Made by a program: the position numbers and the translations under genes. Source: Actinomyces minihominis (GTDB taxonomy: Bacteria > Actinomycetota > Actinomycetes > Actinomycetales > Actinomycetaceae). Taken from it: a stretch of DNA of 64,000 bases. Below are positions 16,855 through 24,651 of the stretch, piece after piece; the first letter of the stretch is position 1, and each line of letters begins with the position of its first letter. The stretch is taken from contig NZ_FYEG01000008.1 in NCBI RefSeq assembly GCF_900187855.1, positions 27,358 through 91,357 on the forward strand, read 5' to 3'. The notes under the pieces were generated by a model that saw only the letters and a program-made list of their open reading frames with translations, was not told the origin of the DNA and made no database searches.

Positions 16855-17196
16855 ATGGCTGAAGCAAGCGATTCGAAGTTTTCCGAGACGTTCACCGTCA
16901 CTACCGCGAACCTGACCGAGAAGGTCAAGGAACTCATCGAGCAGGGCAATGCTCGGCGCATCATCATCCGTAACAAGCATGGCAAGGAACTGCTCAATGT
17001 TCCCCTCACCGGAAGCGCAGTTGCAGGTGGTGTCCTGGTCCTAGCAGCTCCCGTTGTGGCTGCCCTCGGTGTCATCGTGGCTCTAGTTTCCTCGGTTCAA
17101 ATTGAAATCATCACCGATAAGCCCGTCGCTGAGGATGAGAAGGAAACGGGCAAGACCATCGCCATCAACCTCACGAAGGATGTCAAGGACGACTAG
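16855..17196 (+). CDS. DUF4342 domain protein
   Basis: A 113-residue protein of the DUF4342 family, function unknown. The N-terminal half (FTVTTANLTEKVKELIEQGNARRIIIRN) predicts a helix-strand unit; a glycine- and alanine-rich hydrophobic segment (AVAGGVLVLAAPVVAALGVIVALV) follows and probably inserts in the membrane; the tail is charged. The ATG at 16855 has GGGGAG seven bases upstream and is preferred to an in-frame start five codons earlier. Two perfect tandem repeats lie directly upstream. The gene is convergent with nanE. Confidence 0.75.
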   Translation: MAEASDSKFSETFTVTTANLTEKVKELIEQGNARRIIIRNKHGKELLNVPLTGSAVAGGVLVLAAPVVAALGVIVALVSSVQIEIITDKPVAEDEKETGKTIAINLTKDVKDD

Positions 17197-17395
17197 GGGC
17201 ACCCAGGTGAAGCGATTCCCACCGAAGCCAAGGGGGTTGGCCACTCCCCGATCCTGAGTGGGTGGGCAACCATATTGGGGTGGTGGCTAAACCGTCTTCA
17301 CCCGCAGGAGTATCGAGTGCTCCCAGCCAGTTCACTGCCAAGATGAGCTTCAAAAGGGTGGAGTTCACTCGTGCCATCTTCGAAGCAGGGACCGG

Positions 17396-18097
17396 CTAGT
17401 CCTCCCCGTGTTCAACGGCCTCAACGAACCAGGAGGTCACTGAGGTCGGATGTGTGATTGCGGTTCCCACCACCACGGCACAGGCGCCATTCGCGAGGGC
17501 GAGGGCGGCTTGCTCAGGTGTGTGAATGCGTCCCTCACAGAAGAGCGGCACCCCTGGAAACTCCTCGGCGAGAGCCGAAACAAGCTCGAGGTCGGGGCCG
17601 TCCGTCTTCGGACGGTCCCCTGTGTAACCGGCCAGCGTCGTACCAATGACGTCCGCACCAGCCATGACTGCAGCTCGCGCATCTTCAGTCGAGCCGCAGT
17701 CGGCCATGATCAGTGCGCCGACCTCATGGACGGCCTCGACAGCATCCTTGAACGTTGACCTATCAGGGCGCGGGCGGTTGGTCGCGTCGACAGCGACAAT
17801 GTCACTGCCGGCATTCACGCACGCCAGGGCGTGGCGGACCGTCGGAGTGATGAAGACACCCTCGTGGCCCTCTTTCCAAAGGCCAATTAGGGGAATCTCA
17901 ACCCGCCCTTTGATCGCAGCAATGTCAGCCAATCCCTGAGCGCGAATGGCAGCTGCCCCACCCAGTTCGGCGGCTCGAGCCATCTGAGCCATCGTCTCGG
18001 GGTGACGGAGAGGCTCACCGGGGTAGGCCTGACAGGAGACAACCAGTTTGCCGCGAAGTGACTCGATGAGAGGGTGGACCGCGTTAGTTCTCCTCAA
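17396..18097 (-). CDS. nanE: N-acetylmannosamine-6-phosphate 2-epimerase
   Basis: A 233-residue TIM-barrel enzyme that converts ManNAc-6-P to GlcNAc-6-P in sialic acid and ManNAc catabolism. Family motifs are LVVSCQAYPGEPLR at the N-terminus, GLWKEGHEGVFITPT, VAVDATNRPRP, MADCGSTEDA and FCEGRIHTPEQA. The start is uncertain: the only early canonical codon is a TTG at 18097 that overlaps a GAGGAG stretch, while homology begins at VHPLIESLRG. It overlaps the end of a truncated ROK kinase fragment by 14 bases, so the original operon promoter appears to be lost. Confidence 0.93.
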   Translation of the reverse strand: MRRTNAVHPLIESLRGKLVVSCQAYPGEPLRHPETMAQMARAAELGGAAAIRAQGLADIAAIKGRVEIPLIGLWKEGHEGVFITPTVRHALACVNAGSDIVAVDATNRPRPDRSTFKDAVEAVHEVGALIMADCGSTEDARAAVMAGADVIGTTLAGYTGDRPKTDGPDLELVSALAEEFPGVPLFCEGRIHTPEQAALALANGACAVVVGTAITHPTSVTSWFVEAVEHGED

Positions 18098-18206
18098 AAT
18101 TGAGAGTGGTTGACGGCAAAGCTTCCATTGCTAGGCGCGCAGCCCCCAGCAGTGGCGCCGACCCGCCCAGGTTTCCGTTGAGGACGGGGGTTGCGGCAAC
18201 GGGATC
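18084..18206 (-). pseudogene. C-terminal remnant of a ROK-family sugar kinase (nanK-like)
   Basis: Only about 40 codons remain. The reading DPVAATPVLNGNLGGSAPLLGAA followed by RLAMEAL looks like the C-terminal end of ROK kinases, where a glycine-rich turn precedes the last helix. The stop overlaps nanE, as expected for a nanK-nanE pair. Upstream of about 18,206 the kinase reading breaks off and a different gene runs on the other strand, marking a recombination junction. Family assignment rests on a short segment plus nanE linkage. Confidence 0.55.
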
Positions 18207-19061
18207 AAGCGCCTGATCTCCTTCCTGCGCCGCTGGCTCTACCCGAAGACTCCTTCGGCCAACTCTGTTGACGAGGAGATTGTCCAGGTCGATAGGAACC
18301 TCAGTGTTATAGATGAAGAGCGTCTTGTCGCCCTCGAACTGGTCGAGGAAGCCCACGAAGAGCAGAGTCGCCTCCTAGATGAGCTGACCCAAACCCAACG
18401 TGAGCTCCATGACGCTCGCGCTGACGCAGCCCTACTCTCCGAAGAAGCCGATCTCAACGCTTCGAAAATCGCGCACTACCGGCACGAGTTGCTTGCCGCT
18501 AAGAAGTTTGAGGCCCTTCAAGGAGAGGTCCCAGTTGACTCACGCTGGCACCACCCCAAGGACTTACACGAGATAATCACGCTGCTCACCACTGGTTCCA
18601 GCGGGGAATGGCTGCGCGAGTACGTCGTCTTTTCCGGTGACCGCGGTCTAGCCGACGTGGTGGCCCAGCGCGATGCTCACAGTCACTACGCGGGCAGCGT
18701 CTGGCGTTTTGTCCACTCCCTCTACGACTACGCACGGCTCAAGGTCGCGGGCGAAATCAGTGAAAACTTCGAAATGTACCTCAAGGATGACGAGATCGAC
18801 GGTCACAAGGTCTCTTTAAAACGCTACTCAGCTCACGAGTCGGACACGGTCCGTGGACGCGAAGAGCTACGTAGAGTTCGAACTTTCCCGGTCCCGGTCT
18901 CCGTGGATCCAAACGGGAGCACCTTCATGGAAGCTCACCTCCGCATCGGCTCCGGGGATGGCTTCTCACCACGCCTCTACGTCCTTGACAATGTCGAGGG
19001 CGACGGTCGCATCTACATCGGTTACATAGGTCGTCATCCCCGCACCGGGAAAAAGACGTGA
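18207..19061 (+). pseudogene. 5'-truncated unknown gene with coiled-coil segment
   Basis: An open reading stretch of about 285 codons without a credible start. It begins near the ROK junction (LISFLRRWLYPKTPSANS), passes through a Glu/Leu-rich segment predicted to be a coiled coil, and ends with a folded-looking domain (WHHPKDLHEIITLLTTG, then RIYIGYIGRHPRTGKKT at the C-terminus). The first in-frame TTG is at 18489 and has no good ribosome-binding site. I do not recognise the family. The missing 5' end, the reversed orientation against the ROK remnant and the tRNA just downstream suggest a mobile-element or rearrangement remnant. Confidence 0.5.
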
Positions 19062-19210
19062 GCATCGGAAACTTCACTCCGCCCTCACCAAGGATGCCGA
19101 GGACGACGATTGGAAACAGCTGTGGGATCCCTAATTGCGGGACAGAGTTAAAAACGAAAGAAAGGAGACAACTTAGGAGACCATTAGAGGCTTTTGCCGG
19201 GAGTTTGAAT

Positions 19211-19242
19211 CTCTTCTGACCTAAATATGCAGGTCAGAAGAG
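19211..19242. terminator. Strong 12-bp hairpin between truncated gene and tRNA
   Basis: Arms CTCTTCTGACCT and AGGTCAGAAGAG pair perfectly around an 8-nt loop. It lies between convergent units (the truncated plus-strand gene and the minus-strand tRNA) and could terminate either, though neither side has a long T-run. A second short hairpin, GTACTT-GAAA-AAGTAC, abuts the tRNA 3' end (19249-19264). Confidence 0.5.
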
Positions 19243-19261
19243 GGTTTAGTACTTGAAAAAG

Positions 19262-19335
19262 TACCCCGGGCGGGAGTCGAACCCGCAACATGCCGATTTT
19301 GAGTCGACCGCCTCTGCCAGTTGGGCTACCGGGGC
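19262..19335 (-). tRNA. tRNA with anticodon CAA (Leu), short variable loop
   Basis: A 74-nt cloverleaf on the minus strand. The acceptor arms GCCCCGG and CCGGGGT pair (with G1-U72), the anticodon stem GTCGA/TCGGC encloses loop CTCAAAA with anticodon CAA, and the T arm is GCGGG-TTCGACT-CCCGC. No CCA is encoded. CAA reads Leu UUG codons, but the variable region is only 5 nt, unlike the long arm of class II leucine tRNAs such as the one at 44.1 kb. The identity is therefore from the anticodon only. Confidence 0.8.
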
Positions 19336-19407
19336 TGCGTTGGCGCGGTTACTAGGATAACGCATCTGGCGACACCCTAGAACCACGCCCACAGCGCTTC
19401 AGTTTGA

Positions 19408-20178
19408 CTACTGCGTGTACACGTCCAAGTGGTTACCAACGGTGCCACGGTCGTAGATCTTGCCCGGCCAACCGAACGGGGTCGAGTAGACGGTTCCCAT
19501 TGGCGCCGATCCCGCGAGGACGATGTAACCATCGCCATCGGAGACGAATCCACCGGCGTTGACATGACGGCCGGGAATACTTAGTCCCCCGCCCGGAAGC
19601 ACACTCTGGCTGTAGTAAGTGAACTTGTAACCACCCCAGTTGATGACACCCATGAACATGAGGTCACCCAACGAGTACTCGCCCGAGGTCGACGGAGCGC
19701 TCGGCTCGACGTAGGCCTCTACTTCGACACGATCGTTGGAACGGTCGGCAGCCTGGACCTCAGGCTCCGGTTCTGGCTCTGGGATCACGACGGGTTCCGC
19801 AGCCACTGGAAGCTCAATCTTGGTTCCTCGGTGGATGACCTCATCAACCGGCATCTGAACGAAGACATCCTTCGTCATAGGGACGACACCCTCATAGTAT
19901 GCGGGGGTCGTGTAAACGTACTTGAGGCCGTTGATACCGGCGGTCTTTACGACCTCAACATCAACTGGAAGTTCTGGGTCCTCAACGATCACGGTGCTGA
20001 ACGGAACTGTGGCGATCCGGTGCAGTTTGAAGTCGGAGGATGATTCTGCTGACTCATCTGGTGCGATGACTGTCGTGGCGTTCGCAACAAGCGCCAGGGA
20101 AGGTGTGGCAAGAAGTGACAGAGCAAGAGCTCCGGCCGTCATGCGACTCTTCACTGCGCGTTTCGATCTGCTAGACAT
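19408..20178 (-). CDS. Secreted 3D (Asp-Asp-Asp)-domain protein, putative cell-wall hydrolase
   Basis: A 256-residue exported protein: signal peptide (about 1-35, ending ALVANA), a region resembling the G5-type module of resuscitation-promoting proteins (VEVVKTAGINGLKYVYTTPAYYEGV), a Glu-Pro linker, and a C-terminal 3D-like domain with SDGDGYIVLAGSAPMGTVYS and KIYDRGTVGNHLDVYTQ. In this domain three Asp residues support lytic transglycosylase activity (MltA-like); Asp residues are seen in the DGDG, YDRG and LDVY segments. The upstream region carries a CGTAACCATT motif and a palindromic hairpin. The role in cell-wall turnover is inferred from the domains. Confidence 0.75.
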   Translation of the reverse strand: MSSRSKRAVKSRMTAGALALSLLATPSLALVANATTVIAPDESAESSSDFKLHRIATVPFSTVIVEDPELPVDVEVVKTAGINGLKYVYTTPAYYEGVVPMTKDVFVQMPVDEVIHRGTKIELPVAAEPVVIPEPEPEPEVQAADRSNDRVEVEAYVEPSAPSTSGEYSLGDLMFMGVINWGGYKFTYYSQSVLPGGGLSIPGRHVNAGGFVSDGDGYIVLAGSAPMGTVYSTPFGWPGKIYDRGTVGNHLDVYTQ

Positions 20179-20195
20179 AAAACCCTTTCATCGGT

Positions 20196-20211
20196 CGTTA
20201 GCACACTAACG
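20196..20211. repeat. 6-bp palindromic hairpin in the 5' region of the 3D-domain gene
   Basis: CGTTAG and CTAACG flank CACA, 18 bp upstream of the start codon. It may fold in the mRNA leader or act as an operator. Confidence 0.4.
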
Positions 20212-20245
20212 TAAACCGCTGCCAGAACACATCTATTTATAACAG

Positions 20246-20255
20246 AATGGTTACG
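20246..20255 (-). promoter_or_regulatory. CGTAACCATT motif with adjacent -10-like TATAAA
   Basis: On the minus strand CGTAACCATT is followed six bases later by TTATAAAT, a good -10-like hexamer. The decamer is identical to the one upstream of the M15-like gene, suggesting common control of the two secreted proteins. Confidence 0.4.
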
Positions 20256-20329
20256 AGGATCACGGCGGAATGGAAGGGAAATTTCTCAGTTTGGGACGCA
20301 CAGTTGGCTGAATGACCGCGAAAAGTCGT

Positions 20330-20356
20330 CCTCGGCCCCAAGGGAGGGGGCCAAGG
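20330..20356 (-). terminator. Hairpin after ppk2
   Basis: Arms CCTTGGCCCC and GGGGCCGAGG (minus strand, one G-U pair) enclose a 7-nt loop just past the ppk2 stop. It is GC-rich without a marked T-run. Confidence 0.5.
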
Positions 20357-20370
20357 CAATAGGTTCAGCC

Positions 20371-21201
20371 TCACAGGTCCTTTTCGGGGTCCCCCATCAA
20401 CCTTAGGGCAAAGTTCGGCACCTCTTTTTCAAGTTCCTTAGGGATGCGACGGTAGTTATCATAGTTCCGTGGCTCCTTGGGAAGCACGACCTCTTCATGG
20501 GGTACGTCCTCATACGGAATCGTCGAAAGCAGGTGGTGGATCATGTTGATCCGTGCATTCTTCTTGAGGTCGGACTCAACCACGTACCAGGGCGAGGTCG
20601 TCGTGTCCGTATGAATGAACATGTCGTCCTTGGCGCGAGAGTAATCCTCCCACCTGTTCACCGACTCGATGTCCATCGGTGAGAGTTTCCAGCGGCGGAC
20701 CGGATCATTCTGCCTGGATCTAAACCGTCGCAGCTGCTCTGCTTCAGACACCGAGAACCAGTACTTCCGCAACATGATCCCGTCGTTGATCAGCATGTCT
20801 TCAAAAATAGGAGCCTGGCGCATGAACAGGTTGTACTGGGCCGGAGTGCAGAACCCCATCACCCGCTCAACCCCGGCACGGTTGTACCAGGAGCGATCGA
20901 AGAGGACGACCTCCCCCGCAGCCGGCAGATGCGCCACGTAGCGCTGGAAGTACCACTCCGTCGCTTCGCGGGAGCTGGGGGCCGGAAGGGCCGCGACACG
21001 CACAATACGCGGGGACAGGTACTCGGTGATGCGCTTAATGGCGCCGCCTTTGCCTGCCGCATCCCTTCCCTCGAAGATGACGATAATCCTCTGGCCGGTG
21101 GCCTTGACCCATTCCTGCATCTTGACCAGCTCAGACTGGAGACGGAACAGCTCGGCCTCATACACATCATTGGGTAGCTTTTCGCTTCGCTTCTTTGCCA
21201 T
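20371..21201 (-). CDS. ppk2: Polyphosphate kinase 2
   Basis: A 276-residue PPK2-family enzyme that transfers phosphate between polyphosphate and nucleotides. Motifs are Walker A (FEGRDAAGKGGAIKRI, about residues 44-59), Walker B (VVLFDRSWYNRAGVERVMGF) and a lid region rich in Arg (LRRFRSRQNDPVRRWKLSPMD). It is a single-domain class I-type enzyme; whether GDP or ADP is preferred cannot be told. The gene stands alone between pyk and the 3D-domain gene, with hairpins on both sides, so it is probably monocistronic. Confidence 0.93.
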   Translation of the reverse strand: MAKKRSEKLPNDVYEAELFRLQSELVKMQEWVKATGQRIIVIFEGRDAAGKGGAIKRITEYLSPRIVRVAALPAPSSREATEWYFQRYVAHLPAAGEVVLFDRSWYNRAGVERVMGFCTPAQYNLFMRQAPIFEDMLINDGIMLRKYWFSVSEAEQLRRFRSRQNDPVRRWKLSPMDIESVNRWEDYSRAKDDMFIHTDTTTSPWYVVESDLKKNARINMIHHLLSTIPYEDVPHEEVVLPKEPRNYDNYRRIPKELEKEVPNFALRLMGDPEKDL

Positions 21202-21247
21202 GAGACGTAGGTTACACGCTTCACCCAGAGGCTGCGATCGATAGGGG

Positions 21248-21279
21248 AAGGGGCAGCATCCTTGTGGATACTGCCCCTT
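21248..21279 (-). terminator. Terminator hairpin after pyk
   Basis: Arms AAGGGGCAG and CTGCCCCTT plus an inner ATCC/GGAT pair form a long stem with one mismatch and a 4-nt loop, 17 bp past the pyk stop codon. Confidence 0.65.
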
Positions 21280-21295
21280 CTTTGGACCCTGTTTG

Positions 21296-22762
21296 CTAGT
21301 TGGTCGGCAGGCTTGCCGAACTCGAACTGTACGAGGTCACGTTATCTGACGGATCTCCAGGAATCGTGTGAACACGAATCGAGTTCGTCGTCTTCTCAAT
21401 GCCGGGGGGCATTCCTGCGACGATGACCAGTTTCTCTCCGCCCTCAACAATTCTGGCGGCGCGGGCAACCTGGCTCACCTGATCAACCATCTCATCGGTG
21501 TGGTAAACAGTTGGCAGCCTGTAGGTCTGCACACCCCAGGACAGAGCAAGCTGGCGGCGAGTCGAGTCCAGCGGCGTGAACGCGATCTGCGGGATCGAGG
21601 AACGCATCCGGGACATCTGCCGGGCCGTGTGACCCGAGGTCGTGAACGTCACCAGGTAACGGGCTGAGAGCGTAGAGGCCAATGCCGCAGCCCCCTGGCA
21701 GATCACACCTGACTGGTCAGCGTGGAAGGCGCCCAGTGGGGCAATACGGTCGCCCCCATTCTCTTCCGTGTTCTCAATAATCCGAGCCATGGTGCGAACA
21801 GCCTGGATCGGGAAGGCACCCACCGAGGTCTCTCCCGAAAGCATGACCGCATCGGCACCATCAAGGATGGCGTTGGCGCAGTCAGAAGCCTCTGCACGGG
21901 TCGGACGTGGGTTCTTGATCATCGAGTCCATCACCTGCGTGGCGACGATAACCGGCTTGGCGGCACGGCGAGCCAACTCAATGGCTTCCTTCTGCACCAG
22001 CGGCACTTCTTCAAGGGGCATTTCGACGCCGAGGTCACCGCGAGCAACCATGATGCCGTCAAAAGCCTCCACAATCTCAGCCAGGTTCGCAACAGCCTGC
22101 GGCTTTTCAATCTTGGCGATAACCGGGACGATGATGCCCTCTTCAATCATGATGGCGCGAACGTCGTTAACATCCGAAGCGTCCCGCACAAATGACAACG
22201 CGATGAAGTCAGCGCCCTCACGAAGGCCCCAGCGAAGGTCATCACGGTCCTTCTCAGACAGAGCCGGGACAGAGACGGCTACGCCTGGAAGGTTCAGGCC
22301 CTTGTTATCAGAAACCATTCCGGGCACTTCAACCCTGGTTACAACGTCGGTCTCTGTCACTTCGATAACGCGCAGACCCACGTTGCCGTCGTCAATCAGA
22401 AGACGGTCACCGGGGCTGCAGTCACCGGGTAGCTCCTTGAAGGTGGTTCCAACGATTTCCTTGTTACCTGGAACATCGCGGGTGGTGATGGTGAACGTGT
22501 CACCTTCGTTGAGCATCTGCGGGCCTTCCGCAAATCGCTCCAGGCGGATCTTCGGACCCTGAAGGTCAACGAGCACCGCCACGGCTCGGCCGGAGTTATC
22601 AGAAGCACGACGAACCCGACGAATAACCTTGGCATGCTCTTCGGCGCTGCCGTGGCTTCGGTTGATTCGGGCTACATCCATGCCTGCATCGATCAGAGCT
22701 TGAATCTGCGACGAAGACTCTGTTGCAGGTCCAATAGTGCAGACGATCTTTGCTCTACGCAT
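21296..22762 (-). CDS. pyk: Pyruvate kinase
   Basis: A 488-residue pyruvate kinase, converting phosphoenolpyruvate and ADP to pyruvate and ATP at the end of glycolysis. The N-terminus MRRAKIVCTIGPATESSSQIQALIDAG is typical; the catalytic loop VPVIAKIEKPQAV, the segment IMVARGDLGVEMP and VIVATQVMDSMIKNPRPTRAEASD are intact. The C-terminal allosteric domain follows (SVGAFPIQAVRTMARI). The ATG at 22762 has AGAGGATG upstream. It lies 81 bp after lgt, with a hairpin over the lgt stop, so it may or may not belong to the upstream operon. Confidence 0.97.
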   Translation of the reverse strand: MRRAKIVCTIGPATESSSQIQALIDAGMDVARINRSHGSAEEHAKVIRRVRRASDNSGRAVAVLVDLQGPKIRLERFAEGPQMLNEGDTFTITTRDVPGNKEIVGTTFKELPGDCSPGDRLLIDDGNVGLRVIEVTETDVVTRVEVPGMVSDNKGLNLPGVAVSVPALSEKDRDDLRWGLREGADFIALSFVRDASDVNDVRAIMIEEGIIVPVIAKIEKPQAVANLAEIVEAFDGIMVARGDLGVEMPLEEVPLVQKEAIELARRAAKPVIVATQVMDSMIKNPRPTRAEASDCANAILDGADAVMLSGETSVGAFPIQAVRTMARIIENTEENGGDRIAPLGAFHADQSGVICQGAAALASTLSARYLVTFTTSGHTARQMSRMRSSIPQIAFTPLDSTRRQLALSWGVQTYRLPTVYHTDEMVDQVSQVARAARIVEGGEKLVIVAGMPPGIEKTTNSIRVHTIPGDPSDNVTSYSSSSASLPTN

Positions 22763-22843
22763 CTATATTTTCTCATCCTCTTGGGCTACACAGCCGTAAA
22801 AAGTATCTTCAGGGTGATTCTACCCCTTGGGACCGTAGTCCCC

Positions 22844-23857
22844 TCAAGGTTTGTCGACGGGCGAAGTGTTTTCTTCCTCAAGACCCGCGTCTTCGTCCTC
22901 ATCGGCACCTAGGTCCTGGGCTGCGGTCTCCTGGATGTCCTCAATCTCCAAATCCGCGGCTCGCTGCGGGTTCTTCTTCGCGACGATATCGATGTAGCGC
23001 TGACGTTCCTGCTCAGAAATCTGGGTGGGTGCGCCAATGCGACCAGCGACAAAGAACACGATGATGCCCGCAGCCAGGATCAAAAGTGAGGTCCAGGTGT
23101 TGGTGCGCAGCCCTAGGAACTCACGTGCCTCATCCAGGCGCATCGTCTCCATCCAGATGCGTCCGATCGGGTACATAATCATGTACATCGCCATGGCCTG
23201 GCCCGACTTCAGCGCAAACTTGCGGCCAATGAAGATGATGAGGGCGGCCATAGTGATGTTCCACAGTGCTTCGTAAAGGAACGTGGGGTGGAACAGCGTG
23301 CCTTCAGCGTATCCGGAAGGAAGGTGAGCGGCGTCAATCTCAAGACCCCAGGGAAGGGTGGTCGGTGACCCGAAGAGCTCCTGGTTGAAATAGTTGCCCA
23401 GCCGGCCCAGTGCCTGGGCAAGCAGCAGGCCGGGTGCCAGGGCATCCGCGAAGGGACCAACCCTCTGGCCGGCCCGGCGGAGCCCAATGATGGCACCGAT
23501 AGCGCCGAATCCGATGGCTCCGAATATGGCTAGGCCACCCTCCCAGATCCGCAGGATTGCCCAGGGGTCCCCGCCCTCACCAAAGAAACCGTAGGGCGTC
23601 GTGACGACGTGATAGAGGCGCGCACCGACGATCCCAAAGGGAATGGCCCACATGGTGACATCGAGAACGACCTCGCCCTCACCACCCTTGGCCCGGTACC
23701 GCACCCAGGTGACGTAGGCCGCAAGCACCATGGCGAGTGCCATGAAAATTCCATAGGCTCGAATAGGAATCGGCCCGAGCCACCACGTCCCCACTTCAGG
23801 TGATGGTATCGAGGCTGGAAGTGCAGTTGCTAGCTGGTACGTCATTTCGGCAATCAC
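22844..23857 (-). CDS. lgt: Prolipoprotein diacylglyceryl transferase
   Basis: Lgt attaches diacylglycerol to the lipobox Cys of lipoproteins at the membrane. The protein has about seven membrane segments; family motifs are IPIRAYGIFMALAMV, the GARLYHVV segment, GRLGNYFNQELFG (Lgt signature) and FHPTFLYEALWN. A highly acidic C-terminal tail of about 60 residues follows the last helix. At 337 residues it is longer than the enterobacterial enzyme but usual for Actinobacteria. The ATG shares ATGA with the trpA stop, so it is coupled to the trp genes. The window encodes several Lgt substrates. Confidence 0.95.
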   Translation of the reverse strand: MIAEMTYQLATALPASIPSPEVGTWWLGPIPIRAYGIFMALAMVLAAYVTWVRYRAKGGEGEVVLDVTMWAIPFGIVGARLYHVVTTPYGFFGEGGDPWAILRIWEGGLAIFGAIGFGAIGAIIGLRRAGQRVGPFADALAPGLLLAQALGRLGNYFNQELFGSPTTLPWGLEIDAAHLPSGYAEGTLFHPTFLYEALWNITMAALIIFIGRKFALKSGQAMAMYMIMYPIGRIWMETMRLDEAREFLGLRTNTWTSLLILAAGIIVFFVAGRIGAPTQISEQERQRYIDIVAKKNPQRAADLEIEDIQETAAQDLGADEDEDAGLEEENTSPVDKP

Positions 23858-24651
23858 TTGGTGTTCCGAGTCCCCTCTTTTAGTTCGCGAGCAAGAGCTC
23901 CAGCATCCAAGAGTGCCCGCTCCCAGTCCGGGTTAGCAAGTAGCTTCACAAAGGCCGACCCAACGATTACGCCATCTGCGTAGGCCGAGATCTCCCTTGC
24001 CTGCTTCTTGGTCGAGACGCCGATACCCACGCAGACAAGAGGGGCGCCGGCATCGCGGCAGCGTTGCACCAGGTTTCGCGCGGACTGATCAACAGAACCA
24101 CGCTGGCCCGTCACCCCCATTGTTGAAGCGGCGTAGATCCACGAGTTGGTCGCCTTGGAGACGATCTTCAGGCGTTCATCTGAGGACGAGGGAGCCGCGA
24201 GGAAAACCCTCTCAAGATCCCACCTGTCAGAAGATTCCACCCACTCTGCAGCCTCTTCAGGAGGGAGATCCGGTGTGATGAGACCCGCGCCGCCGGCCTC
24301 AGCAAACGTTCGCGAAAAGCGTTCAACTCCATACCAGTGCACGGGGTTCCAGTAGGTCATTGAAAGCGCCGGGATGCCGTCGTCGCTCAGACTCTTGGTG
24401 ACTGCAAAGAGATCCTCGAGGTGCGTGCCGTGTTCCAGCGCTTCGACAACGGCCCGCTCAATAACGGGACCGTCCATGGCTGGATCGGAGTATGGAAAAC
24501 CCAGTTCGAAGGCATCGACGCCATTCGCCGCAAGAACACGGGCAGCCTCAAGTGACTTTTCCACGGTGGGGTAACCAAGTGGAAGGTAAGCAATAAGAGC
24601 CGCATTCCCGGCAGCAAGCTCCCGACGGATAGCCTCTGAACTGTGCCTCAT
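23854..24651 (-). CDS. trpA: Tryptophan synthase alpha chain
   Basis: TrpA cleaves indole-3-glycerol phosphate and passes indole to TrpB. The 265-residue TIM barrel shows [11 protein letters not shown], the catalytic Glu in [21 protein letters not shown], and the phosphate-binding segments near the C-terminus ([26 protein letters not shown]). It overlaps trpB by 4 bp (ATGA) and lgt by 4 bp, indicating translational coupling across trpC-trpB-trpA-lgt. Confidence 0.96.
   Translation of the reverse strand: MRHSSEAIRRELAAGNAALIAYLPLGYPTVEKSLEAARVLAANGVDAFELGFPYSDPAMDGPVIERAVVEALEHGTHLEDLFAVTKSLSDDGIPALSMTYWNPVHWYGVERFSRTFAEAGGAGLITPDLPPEEAAEWVESSDRWDLERVFLAAPSSSDERLKIVSKATNSWIYAASTMGVTGQRGSVDQSARNLVQRCRDAGAPLVCVGIGVSTKKQAREISAYADGVIVGSAFVKLLANPDWERALLDAGALARELKEGTRNTK

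Noticed and set aside
22825..22849. Hairpin over the lgt stop as a strong terminator
   Set aside because: The stem has bulges, includes the stop codon and has no T-run; kept only as a remark in the pyk entry.
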